A stretch of DNA of 64,000 bases from the NCBI RefSeq assembly GCF_000739695.1, contig NZ_BBIO01000016.1, forward strand, positions 27,473 to 91,472. The letters are read 5' to 3'. Each line of letters starts with the position of its first letter. The stretch's first letter is position 1. The translations under genes were made by a program, and so were the position numbers. The notes beneath the pieces were generated by a model. That model ran no database searches, was not told the origin of the DNA, and was given only the letters and a program-made list of their open reading frames with translations. Shown here in pieces: positions 1 through 8,447 of the stretch. Source of the stretch: Tepidicaulis marinus (GTDB taxonomy: Bacteria > Pseudomonadota > Alphaproteobacteria > Parvibaculales > Parvibaculaceae).

Positions 1-219
1 ATGAAAACGCCCTACCGCAATGCCATGCGCGAGCTGATGGACGCGCCCATCGGCACGCGCGTCACCTGGCAGGCGCCGGGGGAAAAAGCGCGCGGCGCGC
101 TCTGGGTCACCGAAGACTTCACCGACGAGGAAGGGCGCCGCTGCCGCCGCTTTCAAGAAGAGCGCCAGGTGCGCGGACGCAAGGGACACTTGTCGGGCAT
201 TGCCTGCCCCGCCGGTTAG
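1..219 (+). CDS. C-terminal part of a 17 kDa surface-antigen-like protein (probably partial)
   Basis: The frame is open from the first base of the window to a TAG at 217-219, so the ATG at base 1 may be an internal methionine and the gene may begin before the window. The 72 residues contain a strand reading EGRRCRRFQEE (about residues 45-55) and end in a short GIAC turn. An 'EG..CR.(F/Y)Q' strand followed by a Gly-rich hairpin and a final Cys is the usual C-terminal end of the 17 kDa (RT0821-type) outer-membrane surface antigen family of alphaproteobacteria. The family call is a resemblance only; no signal peptide or glycine-zipper segment is visible because those would lie upstream. No partner gene is visible on the left. 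Confidence 0.45.
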   Translation: MKTPYRNAMRELMDAPIGTRVTWQAPGEKARGALWVTEDFTDEEGRRCRRFQEERQVRGRKGHLSGIACPAG

Positions 220-333
220 AGAGCGCCGGTTAGACAGCGCCAATTAGATAACAACGGCCAATGGCGCAGCCGCCATCCGGTTTTCGCCGCGCAATCCCTC
301 ACACCCTTGTGAGAGGCCCATCAACGCCCGTTA

Positions 334-357
334 ATACCCGGAATTATAAGTTTCACC
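334..357 (+). promoter_or_regulatory. Upstream motif shared by both MCP units (copy 1)
   Basis: ATACCCGGAA, a short AT-rich stretch, then TTTCACC lies just before the first small-protein gene. The same order recurs at 2350-2375 before the second unit. It is either a common promoter element kept after duplication or leftover homology of the duplicated block. No consensus flagellar promoter could be matched to it. A perfect hairpin (CTCACA, four-base loop, TGTGAG) lies just upstream at 298-313. Confidence 0.4.
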
Positions 358-394
358 CTGAACTTCCGGCATCAATTCCCCTGCCGGGCCCAGG

Positions 395-760
395 ATGGAA
401 CCTGCCATGAAAGACAAACTGAGTTTGCTCATGCCTGCTGCCCTGATCGCCGCCGCCATCGGCGCGCTCGGGCTTTTGCATATCCAGCCGCAACCGGGCG
501 AAGACACGGTCGGCCTTGTCTTCGCGCCGGGCACGAGCTTCGCGGAAGCCGCTTATCACGTCACGCAGGCGGGCGGCGACGTTCTCAGCCCCGGCGTTTC
601 CGGTAACATCGTCATTGCCCGCCTGGCGCCCGGCCGCGGCATGCTGCCGGACAGCGCCCCCTTGTGGTTTTCCTTCACCCCGCGCGGAACCGGCACCTGT
701 TTCACCCCGAGCGAACGCGCCGTGCCTTCCTTGCCTGCCTTTGCCCAAAGGAGCCTTTAG
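395..760 (+). CDS. Small membrane-anchored protein, partner of MCP 1
   Basis: This 121-residue protein has one hydrophobic N-terminal segment (about residues 12-30) and then a soluble part with the conserved stretches FAPGTSFAEAA, VTQAGGD and GNIVIARL, ending in PLWFSF and GTCF. A paralogue at 2388-2777 keeps all these blocks ([37 protein letters not shown]). Both sit directly in front of a chemoreceptor: the stop here (758-760) touches the ATG of the MCP at 761. I do not recognise the family. Topology suggests one membrane anchor with a periplasmic domain, which could deliver a signal to the mostly intramembrane sensor of its MCP. A second in-frame ATG at 407 follows an AGGA and may be the true start. 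Confidence 0.7.
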   Translation: MEPAMKDKLSLLMPAALIAAAIGALGLLHIQPQPGEDTVGLVFAPGTSFAEAAYHVTQAGGDVLSPGVSGNIVIARLAPGRGMLPDSAPLWFSFTPRGTGTCFTPSERAVPSLPAFAQRSL

Positions 761-2218
761 ATGAATACCGTCAACATGCAACGCCGGGCCATGACCTGGC
801 TTGTCGCTTATCTCTGGCTGCACATCCCCGTCATTCCGATCTTGGGTACGATCAACGACCGGGACTATATGGGCGCTACAGCATTGGCGGTCGTTCTGAC
901 GGGGCTCACCACCGCGCTTTGGCGGCTGATGCCGGAAAGCACGCTCACCCGGCAGAGCGGCGCCATCACCTTCATGATGATGATCTGTCTTTATATCTAC
1001 GAACTTGCCGGGCACAGCTATCAGCCGGACGTGCATCTTTATTTCATGGTCGGCCTTGCCATGCTGGTCATGCTGCTGGACGGGCGCGCCATGCTGGCCG
1101 CCGCTGCTACCGTTCTCGCTCACCACATCATTTTGAACGCCGCCCTGCCTTTTGCTCTTTGGCCCGGGGACACGGCTTATATCCGCCTTGCCATTCACGC
1201 AGGCGTCGTGGTGCTGGAAACGGCCGTTCTTTACTATTGCTGCGAGCAGCTCGTTGCCGCCTTCCGTGAGGCCGAAGGCGCGCTCGACAGAGCCCGTGCC
1301 GAGCTCAGCGACGCTCAGCGCCAGGCGAATGAAGAACGGCGCGCCGCCGAGGAGCGCAACAGGCAGGCCAAGGAAAACGCCAACCGGGCTCTTGCCGAAG
1401 CGTTCGAGAAAAAAGTCGGGCAAGTCGTGAAAACCGTTTCCCAGCACGTCGCCGCCATGCGCGATGTTGCCCGGAACATGGACGAGAATGCGGCAGCCTC
1501 GCTCGAGCAGGTGGAAAGCGCGACGGATGCCGCCGGCGAAGCCTCCGGCAATGTCGAAACGATTGCAGGCTCCGCCGAGCAGATGGCCAGCGCCATCCGC
1601 GAAAGCGCCGAGCGCGTGGCCGAAACCGCCACGCTTGCCACCGCTGCCGCCAAGGAAGTCGATATGACGGACAGCCGGGTGCAAACCCTCTCCCACACCG
1701 CCAACAAGATCGGCGAGATCATCGACCTCATTAACGACATCGCCGAGCAAACGAACCTGCTCGCCCTCAACGCCACGATCGAGGCGGCGCGGGCGGGCGA
1801 TGCCGGGCGCGGCTTTGCCGTCGTCGCCTCCGAGGTCAAGGATCTGGCAACCCAAACCGCCAAGGCAACGGAGGAAATCACCGCCCAGATCAAGTCCATT
1901 CAAGGGGCGACCGACGACACGGTGCAGTCCATCGCCAATATCCGCGAGCGGATCGGCGTCATCAACGAAATCTCCGTCTCCGTTTCCGCCGCCGTGGAAG
2001 AGCAAAGCCTCGCTACCGAAGAGATCACCCGCGGCACCAAAAGCGCGGCAGCCAGCACCCAGCATGTCTCGGGCACGATGCAGCAGGTGCGCCAATCCGC
2101 AGAAACCACGGGCGAGGCCGCCAAAGCCGTGGGCTCGGCGGTGCTCAGCCTCGACAAGGAGGTTGTTTTCCTGGAGGACGAGGTGCAGAACTTCCTTACC
2201 CAGATCAAGACAGGATAA
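761..2218 (+). CDS. Methyl-accepting chemotaxis protein with integral-membrane sensor (MCP 1)
   Basis: Of 485 residues, about 1-165 form several hydrophobic helices, including the segment with [11 protein letters not shown] and [18 protein letters not shown]; this membrane module also occurs in other alphaproteobacterial receptors and diguanylate cyclases. Residues 170-215 are an Ala/Glu/Arg-rich coiled coil. From about 220 comes the signalling domain, with the hairpin tip [20 protein letters not shown] and the flanking [15 protein letters not shown]. No large periplasmic loop and no recognisable HAMP domain are seen, so sensing is probably within or near the membrane. The gene follows the small anchored protein without a gap. 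No che genes are in the window, so the receptor must feed a chemotaxis or Che-like pathway encoded elsewhere. Confidence 0.92.
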   Translation: MNTVNMQRRAMTWLVAYLWLHIPVIPILGTINDRDYMGATALAVVLTGLTTALWRLMPESTLTRQSGAITFMMMICLYIYELAGHSYQPDVHLYFMVGLAMLVMLLDGRAMLAAAATVLAHHIILNAALPFALWPGDTAYIRLAIHAGVVVLETAVLYYCCEQLVAAFREAEGALDRARAELSDAQRQANEERRAAEERNRQAKENANRALAEAFEKKVGQVVKTVSQHVAAMRDVARNMDENAAASLEQVESATDAAGEASGNVETIAGSAEQMASAIRESAERVAETATLATAAAKEVDMTDSRVQTLSHTANKIGEIIDLINDIAEQTNLLALNATIEAARAGDAGRGFAVVASEVKDLATQTAKATEEITAQIKSIQGATDDTVQSIANIRERIGVINEISVSVSAAVEEQSLATEEITRGTKSAAASTQHVSGTMQQVRQSAETTGEAAKAVGSAVLSLDKEVVFLEDEVQNFLTQIKTG

Positions 2219-2249
2219 AATATCCCCTTATTCTCCGCCTGCCCCCTTT

Positions 2250-2281
2250 TGAAAGCCCGGCCTTGTGCCGGGTTTTCTTTT
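2250..2281 (+). terminator. Rho-independent terminator after MCP 1
   Basis: CCCGGC and GCCGGG pair as a 6-bp stem (2256-2261 with 2267-2272) around a five-base loop and are followed by TTTTCTTTT. It separates the two duplicated units, which suggests that each is transcribed from its own promoter. Confidence 0.8.
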
Positions 2282-2349
2282 GGCCAAAGCGCCGCAGCCC
2301 GTTCTCAGGAAATTTTAATCGTTTCCCTCATAAGTTAGTGATCAACCGG

Positions 2350-2375
2350 ATACCCGGAAAACTTGTAATTTCACC
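2350..2375 (+). promoter_or_regulatory. Upstream motif shared by both MCP units (copy 2)
   Basis: ATACCCGGAA followed by an AT-rich stretch and TTTCACC, matching 334-357. Both copies are followed by GGG-N-CCAGGATGGA at the start of the small-protein gene. Confidence 0.4.
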
Positions 2376-2387
2376 AAAGGGTCCAGG

Positions 2388-2777
2388 ATGGACGCGATGG
2401 CGCACCGGACGAGGGAAAACATGGCCTGGCTGCCCGCGCTGCTGATCGCAGCTTCTGCCGGATTGCTGTCCGTGCTCCACGCTGCCCCGGCGCGTGACGC
2501 GGACACTTTCGGTCTTTTCTTCGCGCCAGGCACCGGCTTTGCCGAAGCTGCCGCTTTCGTTACCGAGGCCGGCGGCGGCGTGCTCGCCCCGGGCCGGATG
2601 AGCAATATTGTCATTGCCCGTTTTGCAGAGCCCGGTGACGTGAGCCAGCGCCTTGCCCAGGCACCGCTTTGGTTCGCATTTTCCGCCCGCAATTCGGGCA
2701 CTTGTTTTTCTTCTTCACGGTCGGCCGCACCAACGCAGCCTTCTGCGCTGCTCGCAACCCCCGGAGCTGTCCTATGA
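2388..2777 (+). CDS. Small membrane-anchored protein, partner of MCP 2
   Basis: This 129-residue paralogue of the protein at 395-760 has a hydrophobic helix at about residues 12-32 and the same soluble-domain blocks ([35 protein letters not shown]). The C-terminal tail after the SGTCF block is low-complexity and differs from its partner. Its stop overlaps the start of MCP 2 as ATGA (2774-2777), so the two are translationally coupled. Alternative in-frame starts exist at 2397 and 2421. The function is unknown; repeated pairing with this receptor type suggests an accessory sensory subunit. Confidence 0.7.
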   Translation: MDAMAHRTRENMAWLPALLIAASAGLLSVLHAAPARDADTFGLFFAPGTGFAEAAAFVTEAGGGVLAPGRMSNIVIARFAEPGDVSQRLAQAPLWFAFSARNSGTCFSSSRSAAPTQPSALLATPGAVL

Positions 2778-4231
2778 CGAATACCGCGCGCCTTCGCCAA
2801 AATGCCTTGAAATTATTCGTGCCGTTTCTTTGGGCGCATGTGCCCTTCATCGCGCTTTTGGGCGCGGTGAACGGCACGCCGTTCATCGCCTCGGCAGCCG
2901 CGGCAGCGGCGCTGGCCGGCGCAACGACTTTTCTCTGGCGCACGCAGCCGGACAGTACGGTCACGCGCCAGACCGCTGCCGTCTCCTTCATGGCGATGAT
3001 CAGTCTTTGCGTCTATCAGTTGATGGGGCATCCCTATCAGCTCGACATGCATCTTTATTTCATGGCCGGGCTTGCCATTCTGGTGCCCCTGGTCGACTGG
3101 CGCGCCATTCTGGCTGCCGCTGCCACCGTCGCCGTGCATCACCTGATGCTCAATCTCTTTCTGCCCGCCGCGCTTTGGCCGGGGGATGCGGCTTATGTCC
3201 GCCTCGTCATTCATGCCGGCGTCGTGGTGCTGGAATCGGCGGCGCTGATCTATTATTGCCACCAGCTTGTCGCCGCCTTCGAAGAAGCGGACGGCGCGCT
3301 TGCCAAAGCCCACGACGCGCTGGAAGAAACCGAAAAAATGGCGAAGGAACGCGCCGAAGCCGATGAACGCGCCTCGCGCGCGCGTCATGACGAGCGCAGC
3401 TCCCTTGCCGAAATGTTCGAGAAGAAAGTCGGCGGTGTCGTCTCTCTCGTGGCCGAGCACGCGCAGAAAATGCGCGGCGCGGGTGAACGCATGAGCGCGC
3501 GCACGGCCGAAGCCCGCTCGCAAGTCGAAACGGTAACGGGCAACGCCGCCGAAGCCTCGCACAATGTGGAAGTGATCGCCGCCTCGGCGGAAGAAATGTC
3601 GAGCTCGATCCGTGAGATTTCGCAGCGTGTGGCCGAAACCGCCTCCATCGCGTCCGCCGCCGCCAAAGAAGTGGACGACACGGACGGGCGTGTTCAGGCG
3701 CTTGCCAATACCGCCAACAAGATCGGCGAGATCATCGGCCTCATCAACGACATTGCCGAACAGACGAACCTGCTCGCCCTCAATGCCACGATCGAGGCGG
3801 CCCGCGCGGGCGAGGCCGGCAAAGGCTTTGCCGTCGTGGCGGCCGAAGTCAAAGACCTTGCCACGCAGACGGCGAAAGCCACCGAGGAAATCACCGGCCA
3901 GATCAAATCGATCCAGTCGGCGACCGACGAGACGGTGCAGTCGATTTCCACGATCCGCGAGCGCATCAGCGTCATGAACGAAGTCAGTTCCTCCGTCTCC
4001 GCCGCCGTGGAACAGCAGGCGCATGCGACGCAGGAAATCACCCGCTCGACGCAAAGCGCCTCGCAAAGCACGCAGGCCGTTTCCCAGACCATGGCGGATG
4101 TGCGCCGCTCGGCCGAGGAAACCGGCGCGGCCGCGCAAGAAGTCGGCGCCTCGGTGAACGATTTGCACAACCAGATCGAAGTGCTGGAAAGTGAAGTCCA
4201 AAGCTTCGTTGCCCAGATCCGGGCCGGCTAA
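2774..4231 (+). CDS. Methyl-accepting chemotaxis protein with integral-membrane sensor (MCP 2)
   Basis: Starting at the ATG at 2774, which overlaps the upstream stop, the product is 485 residues, exactly the length of MCP 1. An upstream in-frame extension exists but would run through the small-protein gene and is unlikely. The N-terminal 165 residues are hydrophobic with [11 protein letters not shown] and [19 protein letters not shown], aligning with MCP 1; a charged coiled coil follows, then the signalling domain with [17 protein letters not shown] and [15 protein letters not shown]. The N-terminal and linker regions differ more from MCP 1 than the signalling tip does, as expected if the duplicated receptors now sense different cues. 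No HAMP domain is evident. Confidence 0.92.
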   Translation: MTNTARLRQNALKLFVPFLWAHVPFIALLGAVNGTPFIASAAAAAALAGATTFLWRTQPDSTVTRQTAAVSFMAMISLCVYQLMGHPYQLDMHLYFMAGLAILVPLVDWRAILAAAATVAVHHLMLNLFLPAALWPGDAAYVRLVIHAGVVVLESAALIYYCHQLVAAFEEADGALAKAHDALEETEKMAKERAEADERASRARHDERSSLAEMFEKKVGGVVSLVAEHAQKMRGAGERMSARTAEARSQVETVTGNAAEASHNVEVIAASAEEMSSSIREISQRVAETASIASAAAKEVDDTDGRVQALANTANKIGEIIGLINDIAEQTNLLALNATIEAARAGEAGKGFAVVAAEVKDLATQTAKATEEITGQIKSIQSATDETVQSISTIRERISVMNEVSSSVSAAVEQQAHATQEITRSTQSASQSTQAVSQTMADVRRSAEETGAAAQEVGASVNDLHNQIEVLESEVQSFVAQIRAG

Positions 4232-4279
4232 ATATCTAGCAAAGCCTTAAGGGGCGGGGCCCTTTAAAGGGCGGGGCGA

Positions 4280-4316
4280 AGAAGGCGCGGCGGTTATCCC
4301 CGCGCCTTCTTTATTT
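4280..4316. terminator. Bidirectional terminator between MCP 2 and the ADH gene
   Basis: AAGAAGGCGCGG (4280-4291) and its exact complement CCGCGCCTTCTT (4301-4312) form a 12-bp stem with a nine-base loop, followed by TATTT. It sits between two convergent genes and can serve both. Confidence 0.85.
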
Positions 4317-4333
4317 GCCGCCGCCAGTCCAGA

Positions 4334-5419
4334 TTAGCGCCAGGGCTCGACCAGAATTTTCGCATGCACATCCGGGCTCGCCAGATCCTTGAAGGCCTGC
4401 TCGACGCCCTCGACACCGACTTTGCCCGTCACCAGCGCCTCCCCCTCGATCTTGCCTTCGGCCAGATGATGCAGGCTTTGCGCAAACTCATCCGGCGTAT
4501 AGCCCAGCACGAATTGCAGATTGAGTTCCTTGTTGATGGCGAAGATCGGCTCGATGTGATCTTTCTCCATGCACACGCCCACAACGATGATGCGCGCGGC
4601 TTTGGGCGCGCCTTCCAGCATTTGCTGAATGATACCGGGCACGCCCACGCATTCGAAAATCACGCCAGGGCGCAATTGCGGGCCAAGGCCGAGCAGCGTC
4701 ATCATGCTGTCGGGATCGTACCCCTCCGGCGCCGCCTCTTCCGTCCAGCGCTTGTAAGGCGAGGTCTCGGCGGGATCGAGCACGATATCGGCGCCCATCA
4801 TTTCCGCGAATTTGCGCCGCTTGGGCGAGAAATCCGCCGCGATGATGGGGCCCGCCCCGGCGATCTTCAAACCGGCGATGACGGCAAGGCCGACCGGCCC
4901 GCAGCCGATGACGAGCGGCACGTCTTCCTTCGTCAGATTGGCCTTCTGCACCGCATGCCAGCCCACCGCCATGGGCTCGGTCAGCGCCGCCTGCTCCGTC
5001 GGCAGCCCGTTCGGCACTTCGAGCAGCAGCATCTCATTGAGCACCATGTTTTCCGCATAGCCGCCCGGCAGATTGTTCGAATAACCGACAGGTTCGATAC
5101 CCGTAGCGTTCAGCGCCAGCGGCATGGAGCAAACCCGCGTGCCCGCCTTCAGCGTCTTTTGCGTGCCCGGCCCGTGATCGAGAATTTCGGCGCAGAACTC
5201 GTGGCCGAAGACGATGTCCCGCTTCAGGTCCATCTTGAAACTTTTCGAGCCCGTCCGCTCGGCCACATCCACCATATGCTGGGCGTGATGCAGCGCGTGC
5301 AGGTCCGAGCCGCAAATCCCGCAGGCCAGCGTTTTCACCAATACCTGCCCATCGCCGGGCTCGGGCACATCCATCGTGTCGACGACGAGGCCGCCGTCCC
5401 GGAAAATTGCCGCACGCAT
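4334..5419 (-). CDS. Zinc-dependent alcohol dehydrogenase (MDR superfamily)
   Basis: The 361-residue protein has the N-terminal catalytic zinc elements CGICGSD (about residue 33) and GHEFCAE (about 73), then a Rossmann nucleotide-binding domain with VIGCGPVGLAVIAG (about 170). The four-cysteine lobe that binds structural zinc in classical alcohol dehydrogenases is absent: the expected region reads CSMPLALNATGIEPVGYSNN, with one Cys. This makes it more like threonine- or sorbitol-dehydrogenase-type or unassigned MDR enzymes than a classical ADH. The substrate is not predictable. The ATG is preceded by GGGAGG at good spacing. A TAGACC-CC-GGTCTA palindrome lies 31-44 bases upstream, suggesting control by a TetR-type repressor. 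Confidence 0.88.
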   Translation of the reverse strand: MRAAIFRDGGLVVDTMDVPEPGDGQVLVKTLACGICGSDLHALHHAQHMVDVAERTGSKSFKMDLKRDIVFGHEFCAEILDHGPGTQKTLKAGTRVCSMPLALNATGIEPVGYSNNLPGGYAENMVLNEMLLLEVPNGLPTEQAALTEPMAVGWHAVQKANLTKEDVPLVIGCGPVGLAVIAGLKIAGAGPIIAADFSPKRRKFAEMMGADIVLDPAETSPYKRWTEEAAPEGYDPDSMMTLLGLGPQLRPGVIFECVGVPGIIQQMLEGAPKAARIIVVGVCMEKDHIEPIFAINKELNLQFVLGYTPDEFAQSLHHLAEGKIEGEALVTGKVGVEGVEQAFKDLASPDVHAKILVEPWR

Positions 5420-5449
5420 GCTCTTCCTCCCTCAAGCAGGATCTTTTTC

Positions 5450-5463
5450 TAGACCCCGGTCTA
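5450..5463. promoter_or_regulatory. Palindromic operator candidate upstream of the ADH gene
   Basis: TAGACC-CC-GGTCTA is a perfect 14-bp palindrome 31 bases before the ADH start codon. Half sites of the form TAGACC/GGTCTA are typical of several TetR-family repressors (for example NemR- and LmrA-type). No regulator gene adjoins, so the pairing is inferred. Confidence 0.55.
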
Positions 5464-5534
5464 TTTTTGATAAGGAATGGAACCAGACCGGCCCGCCCGC
5501 TGCAAGCGCTAAATGCTGGCGGCGCCAAGGCGGA

Positions 5535-6272
5535 TCAGAAGTGGCGCAGCCGCCACCAGAGCACAATGCCGGTCAAAGAAAGAGCGATCAGGCCGATCGC
5601 CGCGAGGTCCATGACGAAGGGACCGGCATCGGCAAAGAAGCGGCCCGTATGCATGTCGAGCAGGATGCGGGAAAGGGGCAAGCCTTCGCCCCGGTAAAGT
5701 CCGGCAAAGCGCTCTGCAACATCCCCCGGCAAAGATTGCGGCTCGGCCCAGCGCACCTCTCCTTCGAGAGGCTGCCAGCGGGGCAGCGCCAGCGACGTAG
5801 CATAGGCCCCGTCCGGCGTTTCAACCGCAAGGCGCGCAGCCGCTTGCCCTGCCTTCAAAATCTCTTTACCGGGCGGTGCCGGCAGGGCAAGGCTTTCCAG
5901 CAATTGCCCGTCTCCCGTCAAAAGCAACGCGCGGCTCTCCGTCACCGCAACGATATCGCCGCCAAGTTCCACCGCCCCTTTCAAAGAGCCGCCCGCATTC
6001 ACATGAAGATGCGTGCCCGCCGCCACCGCATCTTCTCCAAGCCCGGCAAGCCAGAGCCCGCCAGCCTTGAACCCCGGTCCCGGCTGCGGCGCCTCGATGC
6101 CGTACCAGGAAAGCAGCCAGGATGCGGAAATTTGCGCCTTATCGAAACCCAGCCGCTCGCCGTGATGCAGCAGCAGTCCCGTTACGGAAAGAAAGAGCAC
6201 GAAGAAGGCCGTCGTGATGCCGATCCGCCGGTGCCAAACGTAAAGCGCGCGGCGCCAGGAAATTTTATCCAC
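5535..6272 (-). CDS. PepSY-associated transmembrane protein (flavin/iron reductase-like)
   Basis: From a GTG at 6272 the protein has 245 residues and begins with WRRALYVWHRRIGI, the usual start of PepSY-TM proteins, then a first membrane helix ending in TGLLLHHGE and a last helix GLIALSLTGIVLWWRLRH; a large periplasmic region lies between and includes DMHTGRFF. The His residues flanking the helices are typical heme-ligand positions in this family. The GTG overlaps the stop of the upstream FMN-binding gene (GTGGATAA), which supports this start over an upstream ATG at 6314. With the SGAT flavoprotein it probably forms a membrane electron-transfer pair. Confidence 0.85.
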   Translation of the reverse strand: MDKISWRRALYVWHRRIGITTAFFVLFLSVTGLLLHHGERLGFDKAQISASWLLSWYGIEAPQPGPGFKAGGLWLAGLGEDAVAAGTHLHVNAGGSLKGAVELGGDIVAVTESRALLLTGDGQLLESLALPAPPGKEILKAGQAAARLAVETPDGAYATSLALPRWQPLEGEVRWAEPQSLPGDVAERFAGLYRGEGLPLSRILLDMHTGRFFADAGPFVMDLAAIGLIALSLTGIVLWWRLRHF

Positions 6273-6831
6273 CCGAGCCCTCCGCCTGCACCTGCGCATC
6301 AAGCCAAAGGGCAAGGCGCGCCAATTTGCGGATCGCGCGGACCGAAAGCGTTGCCCCGGAAATACCGTCCACCCGGCCCGTCAGCTCTGCCTCGTCATCG
6401 AGACGCAGCCCTTTGAACTGATCGGTGAAAAAGGGATAGCGCACTTCCCAGCCATGGCTTTCGCGGTAAATCAATATCTGCACCCGCTCGATCGCGCCGT
6501 CCTTCACCGCAATGCCCGTGGTGATGGGGCGGGTCTTGCCGATCTCTTCCAATATCCAGACCGTGCGCGGCCCATCCTGCCAGTAACTCAGCCTCAGGCC
6601 CTGCATCTCACGGTCGAGAATGGCTTTGGCACCGGCGCGCACCTCATCGGTCAGCCAGAGCTTATCCGGCTCCGGCACGGCCTCCGCCCCGCCGAAAACC
6701 TCCGCCAGAAAGGCATCGGGCTCCAGAAACACATCTTCTGCCCATGCCCCCCCGGAAAAAGCGGCGCACAGCATGGCTGCCGCCCAAAGGCGCAGGAAAG
6801 CCATTCTGAAAAAAAGGTGCATCACGCTCAT
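6265..6831 (-). CDS. FMN-binding domain protein, exported, target of ApbE
   Basis: The 188-residue protein has a signal peptide (hydrophobic stretch ending in GGAWA, about residue 30) and an FMN-binding domain whose C-terminal motif reads DGISGATLSVRAI. In NqrC/RnfG-type proteins the Thr of the S-G-A-T motif carries FMN in phosphoester linkage, attached by ApbE; an apbE gene lies close by at 8448. The start was placed at 6831 because AGGA precedes it by seven bases; a GTG directly upstream is possible. It overlaps the PepSY-TM gene and is probably co-transcribed with it. It should act in the periplasm as a covalent flavin electron carrier. Confidence 0.9.
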   Translation of the reverse strand: MSVMHLFFRMAFLRLWAAAMLCAAFSGGAWAEDVFLEPDAFLAEVFGGAEAVPEPDKLWLTDEVRAGAKAILDREMQGLRLSYWQDGPRTVWILEEIGKTRPITTGIAVKDGAIERVQILIYRESHGWEVRYPFFTDQFKGLRLDDEAELTGRVDGISGATLSVRAIRKLARLALWLDAQVQAEGSGG

Positions 6832-6939
6832 CACCGTTTCCTAGCTGCTCCGCAAGGGAAAGACAAACTCTACGGACCCGCCCTAACGCAAAAGGGAGGC
6901 GGGATCGCCCCGCCTCCCCAATCACCGTGTGCAGCCGCC

Positions 6940-8190
6940 TTAGAACTGGAAGCCGACGCCCACGTTCAGGCGGTCGTCTTCCGTGCCGCCCGCAGGGGCA
7001 TCGTCGAACTGATAGTCCAGTTTGAAGACGACATCTTCGACCGGCCAGTAATTGGCGCCGATCTGCGTCTGGCTGAATTCGGAATCGGCGCCGCCGCCTG
7101 CCGAATTGTCCCATTCGCTGTAGCGGGCAAAGAAGCCGAGATCGCCGTACCAGACCGGGAAGCGGTAGGAAGGCTCGATATACCAGCCATACTGCTCGTC
7201 CCGGCCGATGGCCTCTGCGGCATTGCTGTCGAGGTCCCAGCGCGCGGCCAGCGCCCGGAAGCCGATGGAGCCCGGACCGAAAGCGAAACTCGAATCGACA
7301 TGCGCCTCAAAAAGCGTGGCGGAGGTCTTTTCGCCCTCGCCCTGCGTCAGGTCCGACTGATACTGACCTGTGACGCCGAACTGCACGCCCGGAATGCCCG
7401 AATATGTCAGCTGCGTCGTCACCGCGCCGTCCTTCGCCTTGGCTTCGGAAACCTTCTGGCGGCCATTGCGGATGCGGAAGGCGTTGGCGCCCGTGGTCGG
7501 CACGCGCAGACCGGAGTGAACGAAGGCGCTGTAGGCAAAGCCCGAGCCCAGCTCGCCATGCGCGCCGATACCCGCTTCCCACCAGGTCGTAGGGATGATG
7601 TTGACTTCCACATTGTTACGCTCGACGCCGTAGAAAGTCGGCGGCTCATGGGTGATGTTGAGAATGCCGACCGGCACGAGCTGCAGACCCGCCGTCACCG
7701 AATGATGCTCGGCCACGTCGATTTCAACGAAAGCCTGCTCGACTTCCACTTCACCGTTCTGGCCTTCACCGGCCACGCCATGCTCAACTTCAAGCTCGGA
7801 GAAGAAGCGGACCTTGTCGTTGAATTCATGATTGATGAACAGCACGAAACGGTGAATATCCACTTCATCCGTGTCGCCGCCATTGTAATGCACTTCGCCG
7901 TAGCCGCCGACGCTGGTCTTCTGCCACCAGCCATCGCCGCCCGAACCGCCGCCGGAAGAGGCGATGCGCTCGACTTCGCTGCCCGTCGCTTCCACTTTCT
8001 TGTCCGTTTCCTGGACCTTCTTCTCGGTCACGTCGATCTTCTGCTGCAGCGCTTCGATCTGCGCCTGCTGCTGCTGGATCATTTTCCACAGCTCTTCGCG
8101 GCTCGGCATATCCTGCGCGAATGCCGGCGAAACTGCCATAATCCCCGCAAGGGTGGTCGCCCCGGCGAGGTAGCTCTTCATAACGTTCAT
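6940..8190 (-). CDS. Coiled-coil-anchored outer-membrane porin
   Basis: The 416-residue protein has a signal peptide ending in SPAFA (about residue 25), then a coiled coil rich in Gln and Glu (residues 30-75), a Gly-rich linker, and a beta-barrel ending in LNVGVGFQF, whose terminal Phe is the usual signal for outer-membrane insertion. An N-terminal coiled coil before the barrel is found in trimeric porins such as DcaP and OprO/OprP relatives. The substrate is unknown. Its place between the FMN/PepSY pair and apbE suggests import of a substrate or metal used by that redox system. GAGGG precedes the ATG, and a strong hairpin lies in the presumed leader. Confidence 0.85.
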   Translation of the reverse strand: MNVMKSYLAGATTLAGIMAVSPAFAQDMPSREELWKMIQQQQAQIEALQQKIDVTEKKVQETDKKVEATGSEVERIASSGGGSGGDGWWQKTSVGGYGEVHYNGGDTDEVDIHRFVLFINHEFNDKVRFFSELEVEHGVAGEGQNGEVEVEQAFVEIDVAEHHSVTAGLQLVPVGILNITHEPPTFYGVERNNVEVNIIPTTWWEAGIGAHGELGSGFAYSAFVHSGLRVPTTGANAFRIRNGRQKVSEAKAKDGAVTTQLTYSGIPGVQFGVTGQYQSDLTQGEGEKTSATLFEAHVDSSFAFGPGSIGFRALAARWDLDSNAAEAIGRDEQYGWYIEPSYRFPVWYGDLGFFARYSEWDNSAGGGADSEFSQTQIGANYWPVEDVVFKLDYQFDDAPAGGTEDDRLNVGVGFQF

Positions 8191-8266
8191 TGATTAGCCC
8201 TCGATGCCTTGTGCCCGGCCCATCCCCGGCCCGGCAGTCATTCCTGTTCTCCTCGCCGCAAAGGCC

Positions 8267-8292
8267 CCGGCCCTGCCGAAAGACAGGGCCGG
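8267..8292. other. GC-rich hairpin in the presumed porin leader
   Basis: CCGGCCCTG and CAGGGCCGG form a perfect 9-bp stem with an eight-base loop about 77 bases before the porin start. No T-run follows on either strand, so it is not a standard terminator; it could stabilise or regulate the porin messenger. Confidence 0.5.
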
Positions 8293-8364
8293 ATCACTTT
8301 GGTGATGCAGCGATAGGCGCACCTGATAATAAGATCGACTCTCAAATGCAATTAGATTCTTGAA

Positions 8365-8377
8365 AATGCTTCGCATT
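8365..8377. promoter_or_regulatory. Palindrome in the porin-apbE divergent region (Fur-like candidate)
   Basis: AATGC-TTC-GCATT lies in an AT-rich segment between the divergent porin and apbE genes. AATG-type half sites facing CATT occur in Fur-family boxes. The match is degenerate and the assignment is tentative. Confidence 0.3.
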
Positions 8378-8447
8378 CCTTTTCGCGATGTGGTAGTCAG
8401 GCAGCACATAATTTGCCCTAGGAAGGCGTCTTTCAGCCCTGCACAAA

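Noticed and set aside
353..2095. 580-codon minus-strand open frame opposite MCP 1
   Set aside because: It is antisense to a clear chemoreceptor, is rich in Gly/Arg/His/Asp as expected from reading GC-rich codons backwards, and has no domain. Similar long antisense frames opposite MCP 2, ADH, porin, ALDH, P450, RimO and betT were rejected for the same reason.
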